Origin: Perilla frutescens
Taxonomy: Eukaryota; Streptophyta; Magnoliopsida; Lamiales; Lamiaceae
Assembly: GCA_026008535.1 (NCBI GenBank)
Contig: BRKX01000007.1
Location: 9,571,001-9,635,000 of the forward strand
Length of the DNA: 64,000 bases
Direction of reading: 5' to 3'
Shown: positions 22,194 through 32,836 of the stretch, piece by piece
Layout: each line of letters opens with the position of its first letter
Position numbering within the stretch: the stretch's first letter is position 1
The notes under the pieces: generated by a model
Databases searched by the model: none
Told to the model about the DNA's origin: nothing
The model's input: the letters and a program-made list of their open reading frames with translations, nothing else
Made by a program: the position numbers and the translations under genes

Positions 22194-23433
22194 TGTTGGA
22201 AAATAAGATTTATTAAATTGAATTTTGACTCATTTTATCTGATTTTTCATGGCCGGGATATTTAATTTTGGAGGAATTAAATACCGTACGATTGTTCTAT
22301 ATTGTGAGTAGATAATCGTAGTATTTTTATTTGCTCAAATCCGATTTTCGGTGAGTGAGAAATAAATGGTTGAAGTTGGTCACACGATTGGGCATTTATG
22401 GTGTGTGGGATAGTGTGTTTAAGACACATTAAATAATCTCACATTGATTTCTTAATCAAGTTAAGAAGTGTATTTAAGTGTATTAACACTTAAGTGAAGT
22501 AATTAAGTGCACAAGGATGTGGGCAATGAGCCCACACGCGCACACACGCGCCCGCCCGTGCCCTGGCCCTGTGCCCATGCTCGGCTCGTCTCGTCCTCGT
22601 CCTCGGACTTGGATCTTGGCAATTGGACTTTAGGTGGACTTTGGGCGTACGTGGGCTTCCAGGGCTTAGCCGTATCAGTTTTACGGTACAGAAATGGTCG
22701 GGTCGTGGATCGGATCGGTGAATCGGCTATCCGGGTCTATAACGGCCGTGGAGTGGATCGGTTGATCAGGTCGTGGGTGCACTTAGTGGTGCATGGTGCT
22801 TGTCCAGCCTTGAAGGATGTAACTCCCATGAGTTAAGAGCGAGCTGGTGGAGTTAGTGGCTGGGCTATAACTGACAGTAACTCCTGTCGGGAGTCAATGC
22901 TTGCAGCTGCCTTGGACGCATGTCAGGCTCTACACAAGGTAACTCCTGGAGGCTTAAATGGAAAGCTGTAACTCCTGGAGGTTACAAACACCTGGTTTGA
23001 ATGCCCTCAAATCATGTTGTCCCCTGCAGTGGAGATGTGCCTATAAATAGGATATCGTGCATGACTTCCAATGCTACATTCTGCACTAATCATATTGCTG
23101 CATACAAAATTCCCTTCGAGTCTACAACCTCTCAGTTCTCGACATTGTCTAGTTCGCCGGAGCCTTGCCGGACTTGTGGTGCTACTGCCGGAAGGACGAA
23201 GCTGTTTCATCTTTGAAAGTCAACCGCCAAACCGTGAGCACTAGCCGGGGCGTATTTATCTTGCGGAGAGAGGACCCCTCGACTCGGCTTACCGGAATCT
23301 ACCATATCGGTTCCAGTTTCTATTTACTCTGTTTACTTTCAGTTTATATTGTAATTGCTCTACTTCTACCTCTTCTATCTTGTACTTCAGTTGTAACATT
23401 TCCAGTCAAAGTGTAATACACCATCCTACAATC
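22194..23433 (+). repeat. 5' LTR of copia element 2
   Basis: Starts TGTTGGAAAATAAG and ends CACCATCCTACAATC, matching 27890-29217. The last ATC after the CA dinucleotide is counted as LTR because both copies share it and the target duplicate CTAAT follows it on the right. It has a TATAAATAG promoter box at 23042-23050 and a GC-rich CCCGTG-type segment at 22545-22600. The ORFs inside it are not genes. Confidence 0.88.
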
Positions 23434-23479
23434 GCAAGACAAATAATAAGACTGAATTAATCAACTACCTTTGCTGGAA

Positions 23480-24868
23480 ATGGCGTCATCATCAAACATC
23501 GTTGCTCCAAGGACCATTCCCCATGGCCAAGCTGAGAAGCTGGAGAAGTTCTCCGGATTGGACTTCAAGAGGTGGCATCAGAAGATGCTTTTCTACCTTA
23601 CTACGTTGGGGGTTGCTGGATACATCAAAGAAGACATTCCAGTGATCAAAGAGAACGAGCCGGACGTCAACAAGCAGACTGCTTATGATCAATGGATCAA
23701 TGGAGATTTTTTATGTAAAAATTACATTTTAAATGGCTTAGTAGATAGTCTTTATTCTGTATACGGAAATGTAACTAGTGCTAGGGAATTATGGGAAGCA
23801 CTAGAAAAGAAGTACAAAACGGAATATGCCGGAACTAAGAAGTTCGTCGTGGCAAAGTTCCTCGATTACAAAATGGTGGACTCCCGGTCAGTGATGGATC
23901 AAGAGCAAGAGCTTCAGCTCATTGTGCACGACGTTCATGCTGAAGGGATGGTCCTTCCCGACTCTTTCACCGTTGCTGCGGTGATTGAGAAGTTGCTACC
24001 ATGTTGGAAGGACTTCAAGAGCTATCTCAAACACAAACGAAAGGAGATGACTCTTGAAGACCTTGTGGTTAAGCTTCGAATTGAAGCCGATAACCGAAAG
24101 GCGGATCCGAGACCAAGAGTCCCGATCAAGGCCAAAGCTAACTTGATGGAACGTGGTGGACCATCAAATAGCAACAAAAGAAAACGCCTGGGTCAAGTTG
24201 ACATAGTGAAGAAGCCAATGATGAAGTTCAATGGCAATTGCTTCAATTGTGATAAGTCGGGGCACATGTCCAAAAATTGCACGGCTCCAAAGAAGAAGCA
24301 TACTAACTATGGTGTGCATTTGGCGGAACATAACAACAAAGGCAAAGGCAGGGCCCGTCAAGATGATTGGGATGGCGATGATTTGGCTGCCGTTGTGTAT
24401 CAAGCCAATCACGTGGACAACCCAAGAGAGTGGTTCATCGACACCAGGGCTACTTGTCATGTTTGCTCCGACAAGGGCTCGTTTGCTACCTGCAAAGATA
24501 TTGAAGGTAGAAAGTTGCACATGGGGAACCAAGCCTCGTCTGAAGTGGCTGGTGTGGGCAACGTGGTTTTGAAGCTGACTTCAGGCCAAGAGCTGACTTT
24601 GAAGGATGTGCTGCATGTTCCGGACATCCGCAAGAATCTGGTTTCGGGCTCACTGTTAGTCAATCATGGTTTTAGACTAGTGTTTGAGTCTGAAAAGTTT
24701 ATTTTGAGCAAGTACGGAAGGTTCCTTGGTCGGGGCTATCTCGCCAATAGGCTTTTCAAAATGAATGTAATGGCTATGCGCCGTGTTGCAAAAGAAAGTG
24801 CTAATAAAGTTGATTCTTCTGTTTACTTGCTTGTTGAGTGCTCTAATTTATGGTATAGTAGATTGTGA
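23480..24868 (+). CDS. Copia element 2: gag and protease ORF
   Basis: An open frame of 462 codons. The N-terminal gag part (LEKFSGLDFKRWHQKMLFYL, YDQWINGDFLCKNYILNGL) is the UBN2/DUF4219-type capsid region. A CCHC zinc knuckle CFNCDKSGHMSKNC lies near residue 255. The aspartic protease segment reads FIDTRATCHVC where the family has D-T-G-A: the Gly is replaced by Arg (AGG at 24446-24448), which should destroy catalysis. KDVLHVPDIRKNLVSG is the end of the protease fold. The ORF stops at the first residues of the pre-integrase domain (LWYSRL). The start at 23480 is the Met of MASSSN; an in-frame Met at 23471 is an alternative. Confidence 0.85.
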   Translation: MASSSNIVAPRTIPHGQAEKLEKFSGLDFKRWHQKMLFYLTTLGVAGYIKEDIPVIKENEPDVNKQTAYDQWINGDFLCKNYILNGLVDSLYSVYGNVTSARELWEALEKKYKTEYAGTKKFVVAKFLDYKMVDSRSVMDQEQELQLIVHDVHAEGMVLPDSFTVAAVIEKLLPCWKDFKSYLKHKRKEMTLEDLVVKLRIEADNRKADPRPRVPIKAKANLMERGGPSNSNKRKRLGQVDIVKKPMMKFNGNCFNCDKSGHMSKNCTAPKKKHTNYGVHLAEHNNKGKGRARQDDWDGDDLAAVVYQANHVDNPREWFIDTRATCHVCSDKGSFATCKDIEGRKLHMGNQASSEVAGVGNVVLKLTSGQELTLKDVLHVPDIRKNLVSGSLLVNHGFRLVFESEKFILSKYGRFLGRGYLANRLFKMNVMAMRRVAKESANKVDSSVYLLVECSNLWYSRL

Positions 24869-25369
24869 CATGTTATTCTAAATGCCACAAAATATTTAGT
24901 AAGCGTGGACTTACTAAAAGTGATACAAAAGAAATTGTGGGGGTTGAAGTAGTATCAATCCTAAATGGAAAGCTTACAAATTCAAGTTGTAATTTTAAGC
25001 TTGTATCAAGTTTGAGACTTGGTTGATTAACTTTGAAATATCTTTGGAATGATAATGTAATCATGTCCAATAGAAGTTCAATGTTATAATCTGACGATAA
25101 GTTGGATTTGGAAAGACTCATATTGAATATGAGAAATATAAGAAATTATGTCCTTGGTGAAAAGAGACATATGTTGTTTGGATTGAACAAGTCTTATAAT
25201 AATTAATTCATGGTATTAGGTTTGAAGTGGAAGCAACTGTGACCCCTCCAGTTTTCCTGGGAATTTCCTTGAAATTCTGACTAAGGAAAGTTGGGTTTTA
25301 AGTGGGACCTGTTTGTGAACCCTCTAATTCTCTTGAATTATTTATTAAATAAGAGTTTCATGTGTTGAG
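24869..25369 (+). other. Copia element 2: non-coding stretch in place of the integrase core
   Basis: About 500 bp with stops in all forward frames. The HHCC zinc-binding domain and the catalytic DDE segments expected between 24868 and 25370 cannot be found. The expected coding length is larger than the space left, so this is deletion or replacement rather than simple mutation. The stretch is AT-rich and not recognised. Confidence 0.7.
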
Positions 25370-26059
25370 TTGTTTAATGTTATCCAAATTTACGAGTTGT
25401 GGAAAGGACGCACGCCGTTTTATAAATACCTTAAAGTGTGGGGGTGTTTGGCTAGGGTTGAAGTGACACTTCCTAAACAAGTTAGAATCGACCCTAAAAT
25501 AGTTGATTGTATCTTTGTTGGGTACGCACTTAACAGTAGCGCATATGGATTCCTTATTCATAAATCAGAGATTCCTGAGTTAACTGAAGGAATGCCGTTG
25601 GAATCGAGGAATGCTATATTCTTCAAGAATATCTATCCTTGTAAAACTAAGGATAGAGTAGAAGGTAGTTCTAAGAAATGACCTTCTGAAGTTGCTACTA
25701 GTTCTGATCCTGTGGATGAAGAACCAAGACGTAGCAAGCGAGCTAGAACGGCAAAGACTTTTGGTCCGGATTTCATCACCTATATGCTAGATGATGAGCC
25801 AAAGTCTTTGAAAGAAGCTCTATCTAGTCCAGATGCTGCATTCTGGAAAGAAGCTATCAACAGTGAAATCGATTCCATTATGCAAAATCACACTTGGGAG
25901 TTAACAGATCTCCCAAGTGGGTGTAAGCCGTTAGGATGCAAATGGATCCTAAAACGAAAATATAAGGCAGATGGTTCTGTTGATAAGTATAAAGCTCGTT
26001 TGGTTGCCAAAGGCTTTAGACAAAAGAGGGGTATGATTTCTTCGATACCTACTCACTAG
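25370..26059 (+). pseudogene. Copia element 2: post-integrase region and start of reverse transcriptase
   Basis: The frame resumes with YELWKGRTPFYKYLKVWGC and DCIFVGYALNSSAYGF, the conserved block after the integrase core. It stops at 25679 and reopens at 25712 with RRSKRARTAKTFGPDF, LKEALSSPDAAFWKEAI, CKWILKRKYKADG and KARLVAKGF, the beginning of RT. A frameshift near 26030 leaves this frame. Confidence 0.88.
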
Positions 26060-27336
26060 TAACACGGATTACATCTATTCGGGTGCTTTTAGCGATTGCT
26101 GCTTTGCACAATCTTGAAATTCATCAAATGGATGTAAAGACCGCGTTTCTGAATGGTGAACTGGAGGATGAAATATACATGGAACAACATGAAGGGTTTG
26201 TTGCACCAGGGCAAGAACGAAAGGTGTGTAAACTTGTTAGATCGTTGTACGGTCTAAAACAAGCACCTATTCAGTGGCACTTGAAGTTTGATAACGTGAT
26301 GTTATCAAATGGTTTCAAAGTCAATGAGTGTGATAAATGTGTGTATATAAAGAGCAGTTCTAATGGCTATGTCATAGTCTGTCTTTATGTAGACGACATG
26401 TTAATCATGGGCAATAGCCACCAAGTAGTTGTTGAAACGAAACAAATGTTGAAACGAAATTTCGACATGAAAGATATGGGCTTAGCTGATGTGATTCTAG
26501 GAATCAAGGTAGTACGGACAAGTGGTGGAATTGTCTTAACACAATCTCATTACGTGGAGAAATTGCTTAAGAAATTTAATGCTTTTGATAGTCCACCGGC
26601 TAAGACTCCGTTGGAACTCAATGTACACTTGAGCAAAAATCGGGAAGAATCGGTAGCTCAAAAAGAGTATGCAAGGGTCATTAGGAGTTTGATGTACATC
26701 ACTAACTGCAATAGACCTGATCTTGCATGTTCTGTGAACAAGTTGAGTCGGTACATGAGTAATCCAAGCAAAGAGCATTGGAAAGCTCTAGTACGAGTTC
26801 TAAGATACTTGAAGTATAATTTGAACTTCGGGCTGCATTATACAAGATTTCCTCCTGTACTTGAAGGGTACAGTGATGCGAATTGGATATCAGATACAAA
26901 AAACTCATTCTCGACTAGTGGATTTGTTTTCACTATTGGTGGTGGAGCGGTGTTGTGGAAATCCATGAAACAAACTTGTATAGCCCGCTCTACCATGTAA
27001 TCTGAGTTTATCGCTTTGGATAAAGCTTGTGAAGAAGCGGAATGGCTTTGCAACTTTCTAGAGGATATTCCATGCTGGAAAAAACCAGTGTCGTCAGTGA
27101 TGATTCACTGTGATAGTCAAGCGGCTATCGGGAGGGCACATAATGCTATGTATAATGGTAAGTCTCGACATATACGTCGGAGACATAATACTGTGAGTCA
27201 TATGATCTCAAGTGGAGTTGTCTTAGTTGATTATGTAAAGTCAGTAGACAATCTAGCGGATCCGCTGACCAAAGGGTTAAACCGAGATCAAATGGCTAAG
27301 TTGCTAGAGGGAATGGGTTTAAAATCCACACTCTAA
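26042..27336 (+). pseudogene. Copia element 2: reverse transcriptase and RNase H
   Basis: After the frameshift the frame is open through QMDVKTAFLNGELEDEIYM, SLYGLKQAPIQWH, VCLYVDDMLIMG (YVDD intact), LGIKVVRTSGGI and RPDLACSVNKLSRYMSNP to a stop at 26998. RNase H then continues in the same frame: SEFIALDKACEEAEW, IHCDSQAAI, HIRRRHNTV and VDNLADPLTKG, ending at 27336. So RT itself is intact apart from its N-terminal frameshift, and RNase H is split by one stop. Confidence 0.9.
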
Positions 27337-27889
27337 GAATGCATGTAGTGGTAACCCAACCATGATGACTGGAGATCCCAAGAACTTGGTTCAATGGGAA
27401 AACTAAGCTACAAACGTTCGATTTGGTAGCACTTGGAAACTTATAAGTGAACATTTTCCTGTGAGCAAACCAAGTGCACACCTGTCAATGTGGTGAGGAT
27501 AAGTCCTATTACTTTTAATGATTCCTAAACCTAATGAGGATGAGTATGGCAGGATACTCGGAAGAGAAGATCACATATATAAGTGAGAAGTGGGGGCCGC
27601 TTCTAAGAGATACTTATGAATTCAAAGAGGTTGTCCATGGCCTGAAAATGACACAAACGTGGGAACAGATAATGTTTGAGACATAGCTGTTTTCAATACT
27701 ATTGTCTCGGTATACACTAAGGATGTATAGTTTAAGGCATCATGTCCACTAAATAGCCGGTATACTCGATAGTGTTGAAATATGGAAGGTTCAAAGTCAC
27801 AAGCTGCCTATCCTGTTGTAGTTGTGTTTCTAGAGAACTGGGCTGCTTGTCTGCATACTGCATGCACTATTTCCACTCATGTGGGGGAT
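27337..27889 (+). other. Copia element 2: 3' non-coding region and polypurine tract
   Basis: Non-coding DNA between the end of RNase H and the 3' LTR, ending in the purine-rich GTGGGGGA (27881-27888), which should prime plus-strand synthesis. Confidence 0.75.
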
Positions 27890-29217
27890 TGCTGGAAAAT
27901 AGGATTTATTAAATTGAGTTTTAACTCATTTTATCCGATTTTTTGTGACCGGGATATTTAATTTTGGAGGAATTAAATACCGTACGATTGTTCTATGTTG
28001 TGAGTAGATAATCGTAGTATTTTTATTTGCTCAAATCCGATTTTCGTTGAGTGAGAAATAAATGGTTGAAGTTGGTCACACGATTGAGCATTTATAGTGT
28101 GTGGGATAGTGTGTTTAAGACACATTAAATAATCCCACATTGATTTCTTAATCAAGTTAAGAAGTGTATTTAAGTGTATTAACACTTAAGTGAAGTAATT
28201 AAGTGCACAAGGATGTGGGCCATGAGCCCACACGCTCACACACGCGCGCGCCCATCCGTGCCTGTGCCCGTGCCCGAGCCCGTGCCCGTGCCCGGTGCCC
28301 GGTGCCCGGTGCCTTGTGCTCGTGCTCGGCTCGTCTCGTCCTCGTCCTCGGACTTGGATCTTGGCAATTGGACTTTGGGTGGACTTTTGGTGTACGTGGG
28401 CTTTTAGGGCTTAGCCGTATCAGTTTTACGATATAGAAATGGTCGGGTCATGGAGCGGGTCGGCGGATCGGCTATCCGGGTCTATAACGGCCGTGGAGCG
28501 GATCGGTTGATCTGGTCGTGGGTGCACTTAGTGGTGCATGGTGCTTGTCCAGCCTTGAAGGATGTAACTCCCATGAGTTAAGAGCCCATGAGTTAAGAGC
28601 CTTCAAGTGTGTAACTTCCACCTGGAGCTGGTGGAGTTAGTGGCTGGGCTGTAACCGATAGTAACTCCTATCGGGAGTCAATGCTTGCAGCTGCCTTGGA
28701 CACATGTCAGGCTCTGCACAAGGTAACTCCTGGAGGCTTAAATAGAAAGATGTAACTCCTGGAGGTTACAAACACCTGGTTTGAATGCCCTCAAATCATG
28801 TTGTCCCCTGCAGTGGAGATGTGCTTATAAATAGGACATCCTGCATGGCTTTCAATGCTACATTCTGCACTAATCATATTGCTACATACGAAATTCCCTT
28901 CGAGTCTACAGCCTCTCAGTTCTCGACATTATCTAGTTCGCCGGAGCCTTGCCGGACTTGTGGTGCTACTGCCGGAAGGATGAAGCCGTTTCACCTTTAA
29001 AAGACAACGGCCAAACCGTGAGCACTAGCCGGGGCGTATTTGTCTTGCGGAGAGAGGACCCCTCGATTCGGCTTGCCGAAATCTACCATATCGGTTCCAG
29101 TTTCTATTTACTTTGTTTACTTTCAGTTTATATTGTAATTGCTCTACTTCTACCTCTTCTATCTTGTACTTCAGTTGTAACATTTCCAGTCAAAGTGTAA
29201 TACACCATCCTACAATC
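27890..29217 (+). repeat. 3' LTR of copia element 2
   Basis: Starts TGCTGGAAAATAGG and ends CTACAATC, followed by CTAAT (29218-29222), which matches CTAAT before the 5' LTR (22189-22193). It is about 88 bp longer than the 5' LTR. The extra length lies mainly in a CCCGTG/CCCGGTG tandem segment (28255-28320) and in a block at about 28575-28622 that the other LTR lacks. TATAAATAG box at 28826-28834. Confidence 0.9.
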
Positions 29218-29441
29218 CTAATTATATAGTCTCACTATTATAATTAGTATTAATTTTCACAGTAATGTACAAATACACCTTTGTTGAATTTTGAAAATTA
29301 AAAACTAATTACTTAAATCTTGAAAGTCATTAATATTAAATAAGGATAGTATTGGAAGTTTAGCTTTAATATCTAGTTTTTGCAAATATTTATAATCTAC
29401 GTGCAATTAGAAAATGAACTATATAATCGGGACGGAGAGAG
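29218..29441. mobile_element. Stowaway-type MITE, right fragment
   Basis: Ends ATCGGGACGGAGAGAG followed by TA, the inverted partner of CTCCCTCCATCCCGAT at 22142. Together with 22142-22193 it makes a MITE of about 276 bp. Confidence 0.82.
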
Positions 29442-31560
29442 TACAATAACTAATCGATAAGGATTTTATAATGTAAATATATGAACGCTAAATTACACAT
29501 ATCTAGCTAGTACATTGCATATCATCATCATCATCATCATATGTAGCTACCATTTAAAGGACCTTCCTAATTTGTTATTTATTTTATTGTTAATTGCAAC
29601 AACAACAAAAAATCATCGCATTTAAATGAATTTGTATTACAGACAAATCTTTTAAAATATTGTAATAATAACTTAACTTTTTAAATTTTTATCAAATTTG
29701 ACCTCCAAAATTTTCCAACGATCATATTTAATTACTATGTCTTAATATTTTTTCCACATGCAGAAATTAATTTAATTTTGGGGTATCGAATATGAGATTT
29801 TTGTTTTTAAATTTTCAACATCAGTTTTCTAGTCACCAAAATTTTTAAGAGAAGCCTATTTTGCTTCAAATCAAAAGATTAAATTATTATTGCAACATTT
29901 TAAAGATCATGTTTACATTGCAAATTCGTTCAAAAATGATGATTTTTTTTTTTTTGCAAATAGTCCTTTAATTTAACAATGTAATTTAAATATATAGCAC
30001 GATCTAATTAATATATGTGACATATATACCTAAATAATATACAATAAATTATTCTCTGTGCATGAGCATATAGAGACAACACAAGTATAGACGACAAGTG
30101 CCAAAGCTGATAAACAATATATAGTTATAGGGTTAATTAATTTCAGTTGTTACATTGCTTATAGGTTCTTCTTTATTTATGTTGGGCTCGAACGAGTCAA
30201 ATAAAATTTAGAAGGTTGAATAAATTATTTCAAAATAAACTTAAATACAAAATAAATATGGTCCACACTTGTTTTAAAATTAAGATTTAAGTCTGAGTAC
30301 TGATCAATTGAGAGTTTTGAAGGCTCGACAAATAGTTTGCATAGAGAGAAATAGGATAAGATAAGCAAATGTGAAAGCAATAAATGACACATAATTTAAA
30401 GAGGTTCGAAGCTAAAACACCCACGTTATCTCTACCTTCTTGGCAAATGAGGGTTGACCACTAAATAATGGTAAAATACAATTACATATTACAAAGATGA
30501 TCAATTGATCTAGTTACAGTAACTTCTCATGCGACACGGTCACTTCAGCTTGGTTGGCTCTTCTCAAACTTGTAGTTTTCGATAGTATGCTATTGTGGTA
30601 GCTAGTCTCAACTGCGGCGGCTACTCACAATTTTGTCGGAAATTAGGTGCTATTGAAGACTTACTTGATGGTTTTAAATCCCTTTAGATTCTTAGGGTGG
30701 TTACTAGTTTTTAACGAATTGTGCATCTACTTAAGCTTAAGTTGAAATCTGATCAAGGTCGTGCATGGAAAGTTTGAATTTGTGTAGCATTTCTCTAAGA
30801 TCCCTCTTTAATTTCTCTTTAGTTCTCCACTCACACCTTCAATTTTAAATGAGGGTGTGGATCTTTTACAGAGGTTGAAAGTTATATATGTTGGAAGATA
30901 CTTATGATCTTTGCAGTTTTTTGCATGTGTGATTGTTTTTGTTTGGTTGTTCTTCTGATTAGGTAACATGCATGTCAGTCGAACTTCTTGACTGGTTAGC
31001 GGAGTTCTTTGAGCCTTATTATCTTTACACCTTTAACTTCATGTGTCCATTCTTGACAAGTTGTCTGACTGAACTGGTAACGAGCATTACAGTAAATTGA
31101 TTTATGTTTATTATTTATTTTAAGGGCTGGTCTCCTGTGCGCACAAGACTGATGGGCTTGACGGGGTTGGCCCATTAAACCCATCAGGAGCATGCCCATT
31201 CTGAAAGCCAACCCAAATTCAAAAAAAAAAAAGAAAAATGGGGAAAGAAAAACCACAAAACCACAACTCACAACTCCATTCATCACCATCACCATTGCAC
31301 CTGAAGCTCGTGACCACCATTCATCGATGAAATGGCGACACCATCGACATTGCGGCACTCAAAAGAAGAGGTCAAAATCAAAGAAATTTAATTTCGATTC
31401 CTATTGCTGCACCTCTCGATATTTGAAGGTGAGTTTCAAAAATTCAATCCAAGCTTTTTAATTATGTAGATTTAAGTTCTTAAATTAATTTTGTATATTC
31501 CAACACTTGCATATTAAAAATTAGGAGGATTTTTGTCCGAAATTTAAAAATTGGAGTTGA
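29442..31560. other. Intergenic DNA without recognisable genes
   Basis: AT-rich sequence with a CAT/ATC microsatellite at 29520-29541. A stretch at 30370-30720 has a retroelement-like GAGGTTCGAAGC ... GGGTTGACCAC wording, but no ends. The ORFs at 30996-31358 and 31192-31461 overlap on opposite strands and show no family features; the stretch could include promoter or leader of the pseudogene downstream. Confidence 0.5.
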
Positions 31561-31580
31561 CGAAATTATTCTTATGATGG

Positions 31581-31991
31581 ATGAGATCCACACTACTTTG
31601 TTTTCTTTTCCCATTGAAATTGAGGCGATATGGAGGGGTTTGTGGGTTTGTGATTGCTGCTACAATTTTATTTTCCAAATGGAGTGTTGAAGTTGAAGGT
31701 TTCCAAGTTGAAGATTTTTTTAGCGGGAATGAAAGAAATGAATCTTTGTTTGAATCTCTCTCTTATTTGGAATCTGTTAATAAAGTTGATGATGCTTCAT
31801 GAGATGTCGATTAACATGAGCAACACCATAAAGATTTTTGTTCTGATCATGGGACTCATCAAATTCATGTTGTAATTCCTCCTTCACGGGAAAATGATTT
31901 TCAATTTTATCTTGGCGTTTCAAACTCCGATTTTCGATGGCGATGATTTGATGATGAAGAACATGGATACGGAGAAAAGAGTTGTTTCTGT

Positions 31992-32024
<33 letters not shown>

Positions 32025-32375
32025 GATTGTTTATAGAGGAGAAGTGGAGATGGTTTTGAGAAGCTTAGGAATTTCTTGCCAAGCCGGCCAGATTGGACAC
32101 CGCCAAGATTTTCGACATTTTTAAGAGAGAGAGCCGAGTTTGGATGAAGTGAGAGAAGCTTTTGATGTGTTTGATGATAACAAAGATGGATTCATTGATG
32201 AAAAGAGTCACGGAGAGTTGTTTATGCTCTGGGATTCAAGGAAGGATTAAAAGTGCAAAGTTGTAGGAGAATGATTGAGCATTTGATGAAGATGGAGATG
32301 GAAGGATTGATTTCCAAGAGTTTATCAAATTCATGAAAAATAGTTGCATAAACAACCAATGGGAGGAAAAAAAAT
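31581..32375 (+). pseudogene. Calmodulin-like EF-hand gene, CML45/46 type, broken
   Basis: The N-terminal frame (31581-31802) has a hydrophobic stretch (VCGFVIAATILFS), as in the membrane-anchored CML45/46 group, and ends at a TGA. A poly-Asp run from a GAT repeat (about 31993-32024) and VYRGEVEMVLRSLGI follow in another frame. After 32125 the first EF-hand loop DDNKDGFIDEK is readable, then a one-base loss disrupts it. A second loop DEDGDGRIDFQE is readable in a further frame before FIKFMKNS and a stop near 32375. At least three frame breaks make a functional Ca2+ sensor unlikely. A sequencing problem is the only alternative. Confidence 0.8.
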
Positions 32376-32836
32376 AATAATCAAGAGACAATTTGAGGAA
32401 GGCAGAAAGAAAAAGGGGCAATAATGCAGCAAACTCACTCAGTTGAATGAGTTTGGCTCTAAAGCTCCCAACACTCGTTTGTTTTAGATGAATATTAGGT
32501 TGATACCTGTCATCAATATAAGTGATACTTTTATGCTAAATGAATGATACATTTTCTATTTATCTAACTCATATCTTCAATTCTCTTTGCAGATTCTTAT
32601 ATTGAATATTCTTCATTTTTTAAAAATATACTTTAGGATATTTTAAGAGTTGTATTGAATAAAATATTGATGTAAATTTATTATGTTGGAATTTTATTAT
32701 TTTGGAATACTATTATGATGTAATTTCATTTCTTAGACATTCATTTATGAAATTTATTTATTTTTTCTTTTAGTTTTTCAATACTTCATTCTGTTCATGA
32801 ATCCAATGACAAACTTATGGACTTGAAATCTCAAGT
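32376..32836. other. Downstream flank of the CML pseudogene up to the solo LTR
   Basis: AT-rich DNA. The last 65 bases before the LTR, read on the minus strand with the flank at 36625-36680, form a short open stretch (see finding). CAAGT at 32832-32836 is the left target duplicate. Confidence 0.55.

Noticed and set aside
22507..22836. ORF in the 5' LTR of copia element 2 and its counterpart at 28203-28436
   Set aside because: They are LTR sequence read through a GC-rich repeat; the two copies do not keep the same frame or length.
30996..31461. Overlapping 120- and 89-codon ORFs on opposite strands
   Set aside because: No motif or family resemblance; Lys/Phe-rich low-complexity stretches come from a poly-A tract.
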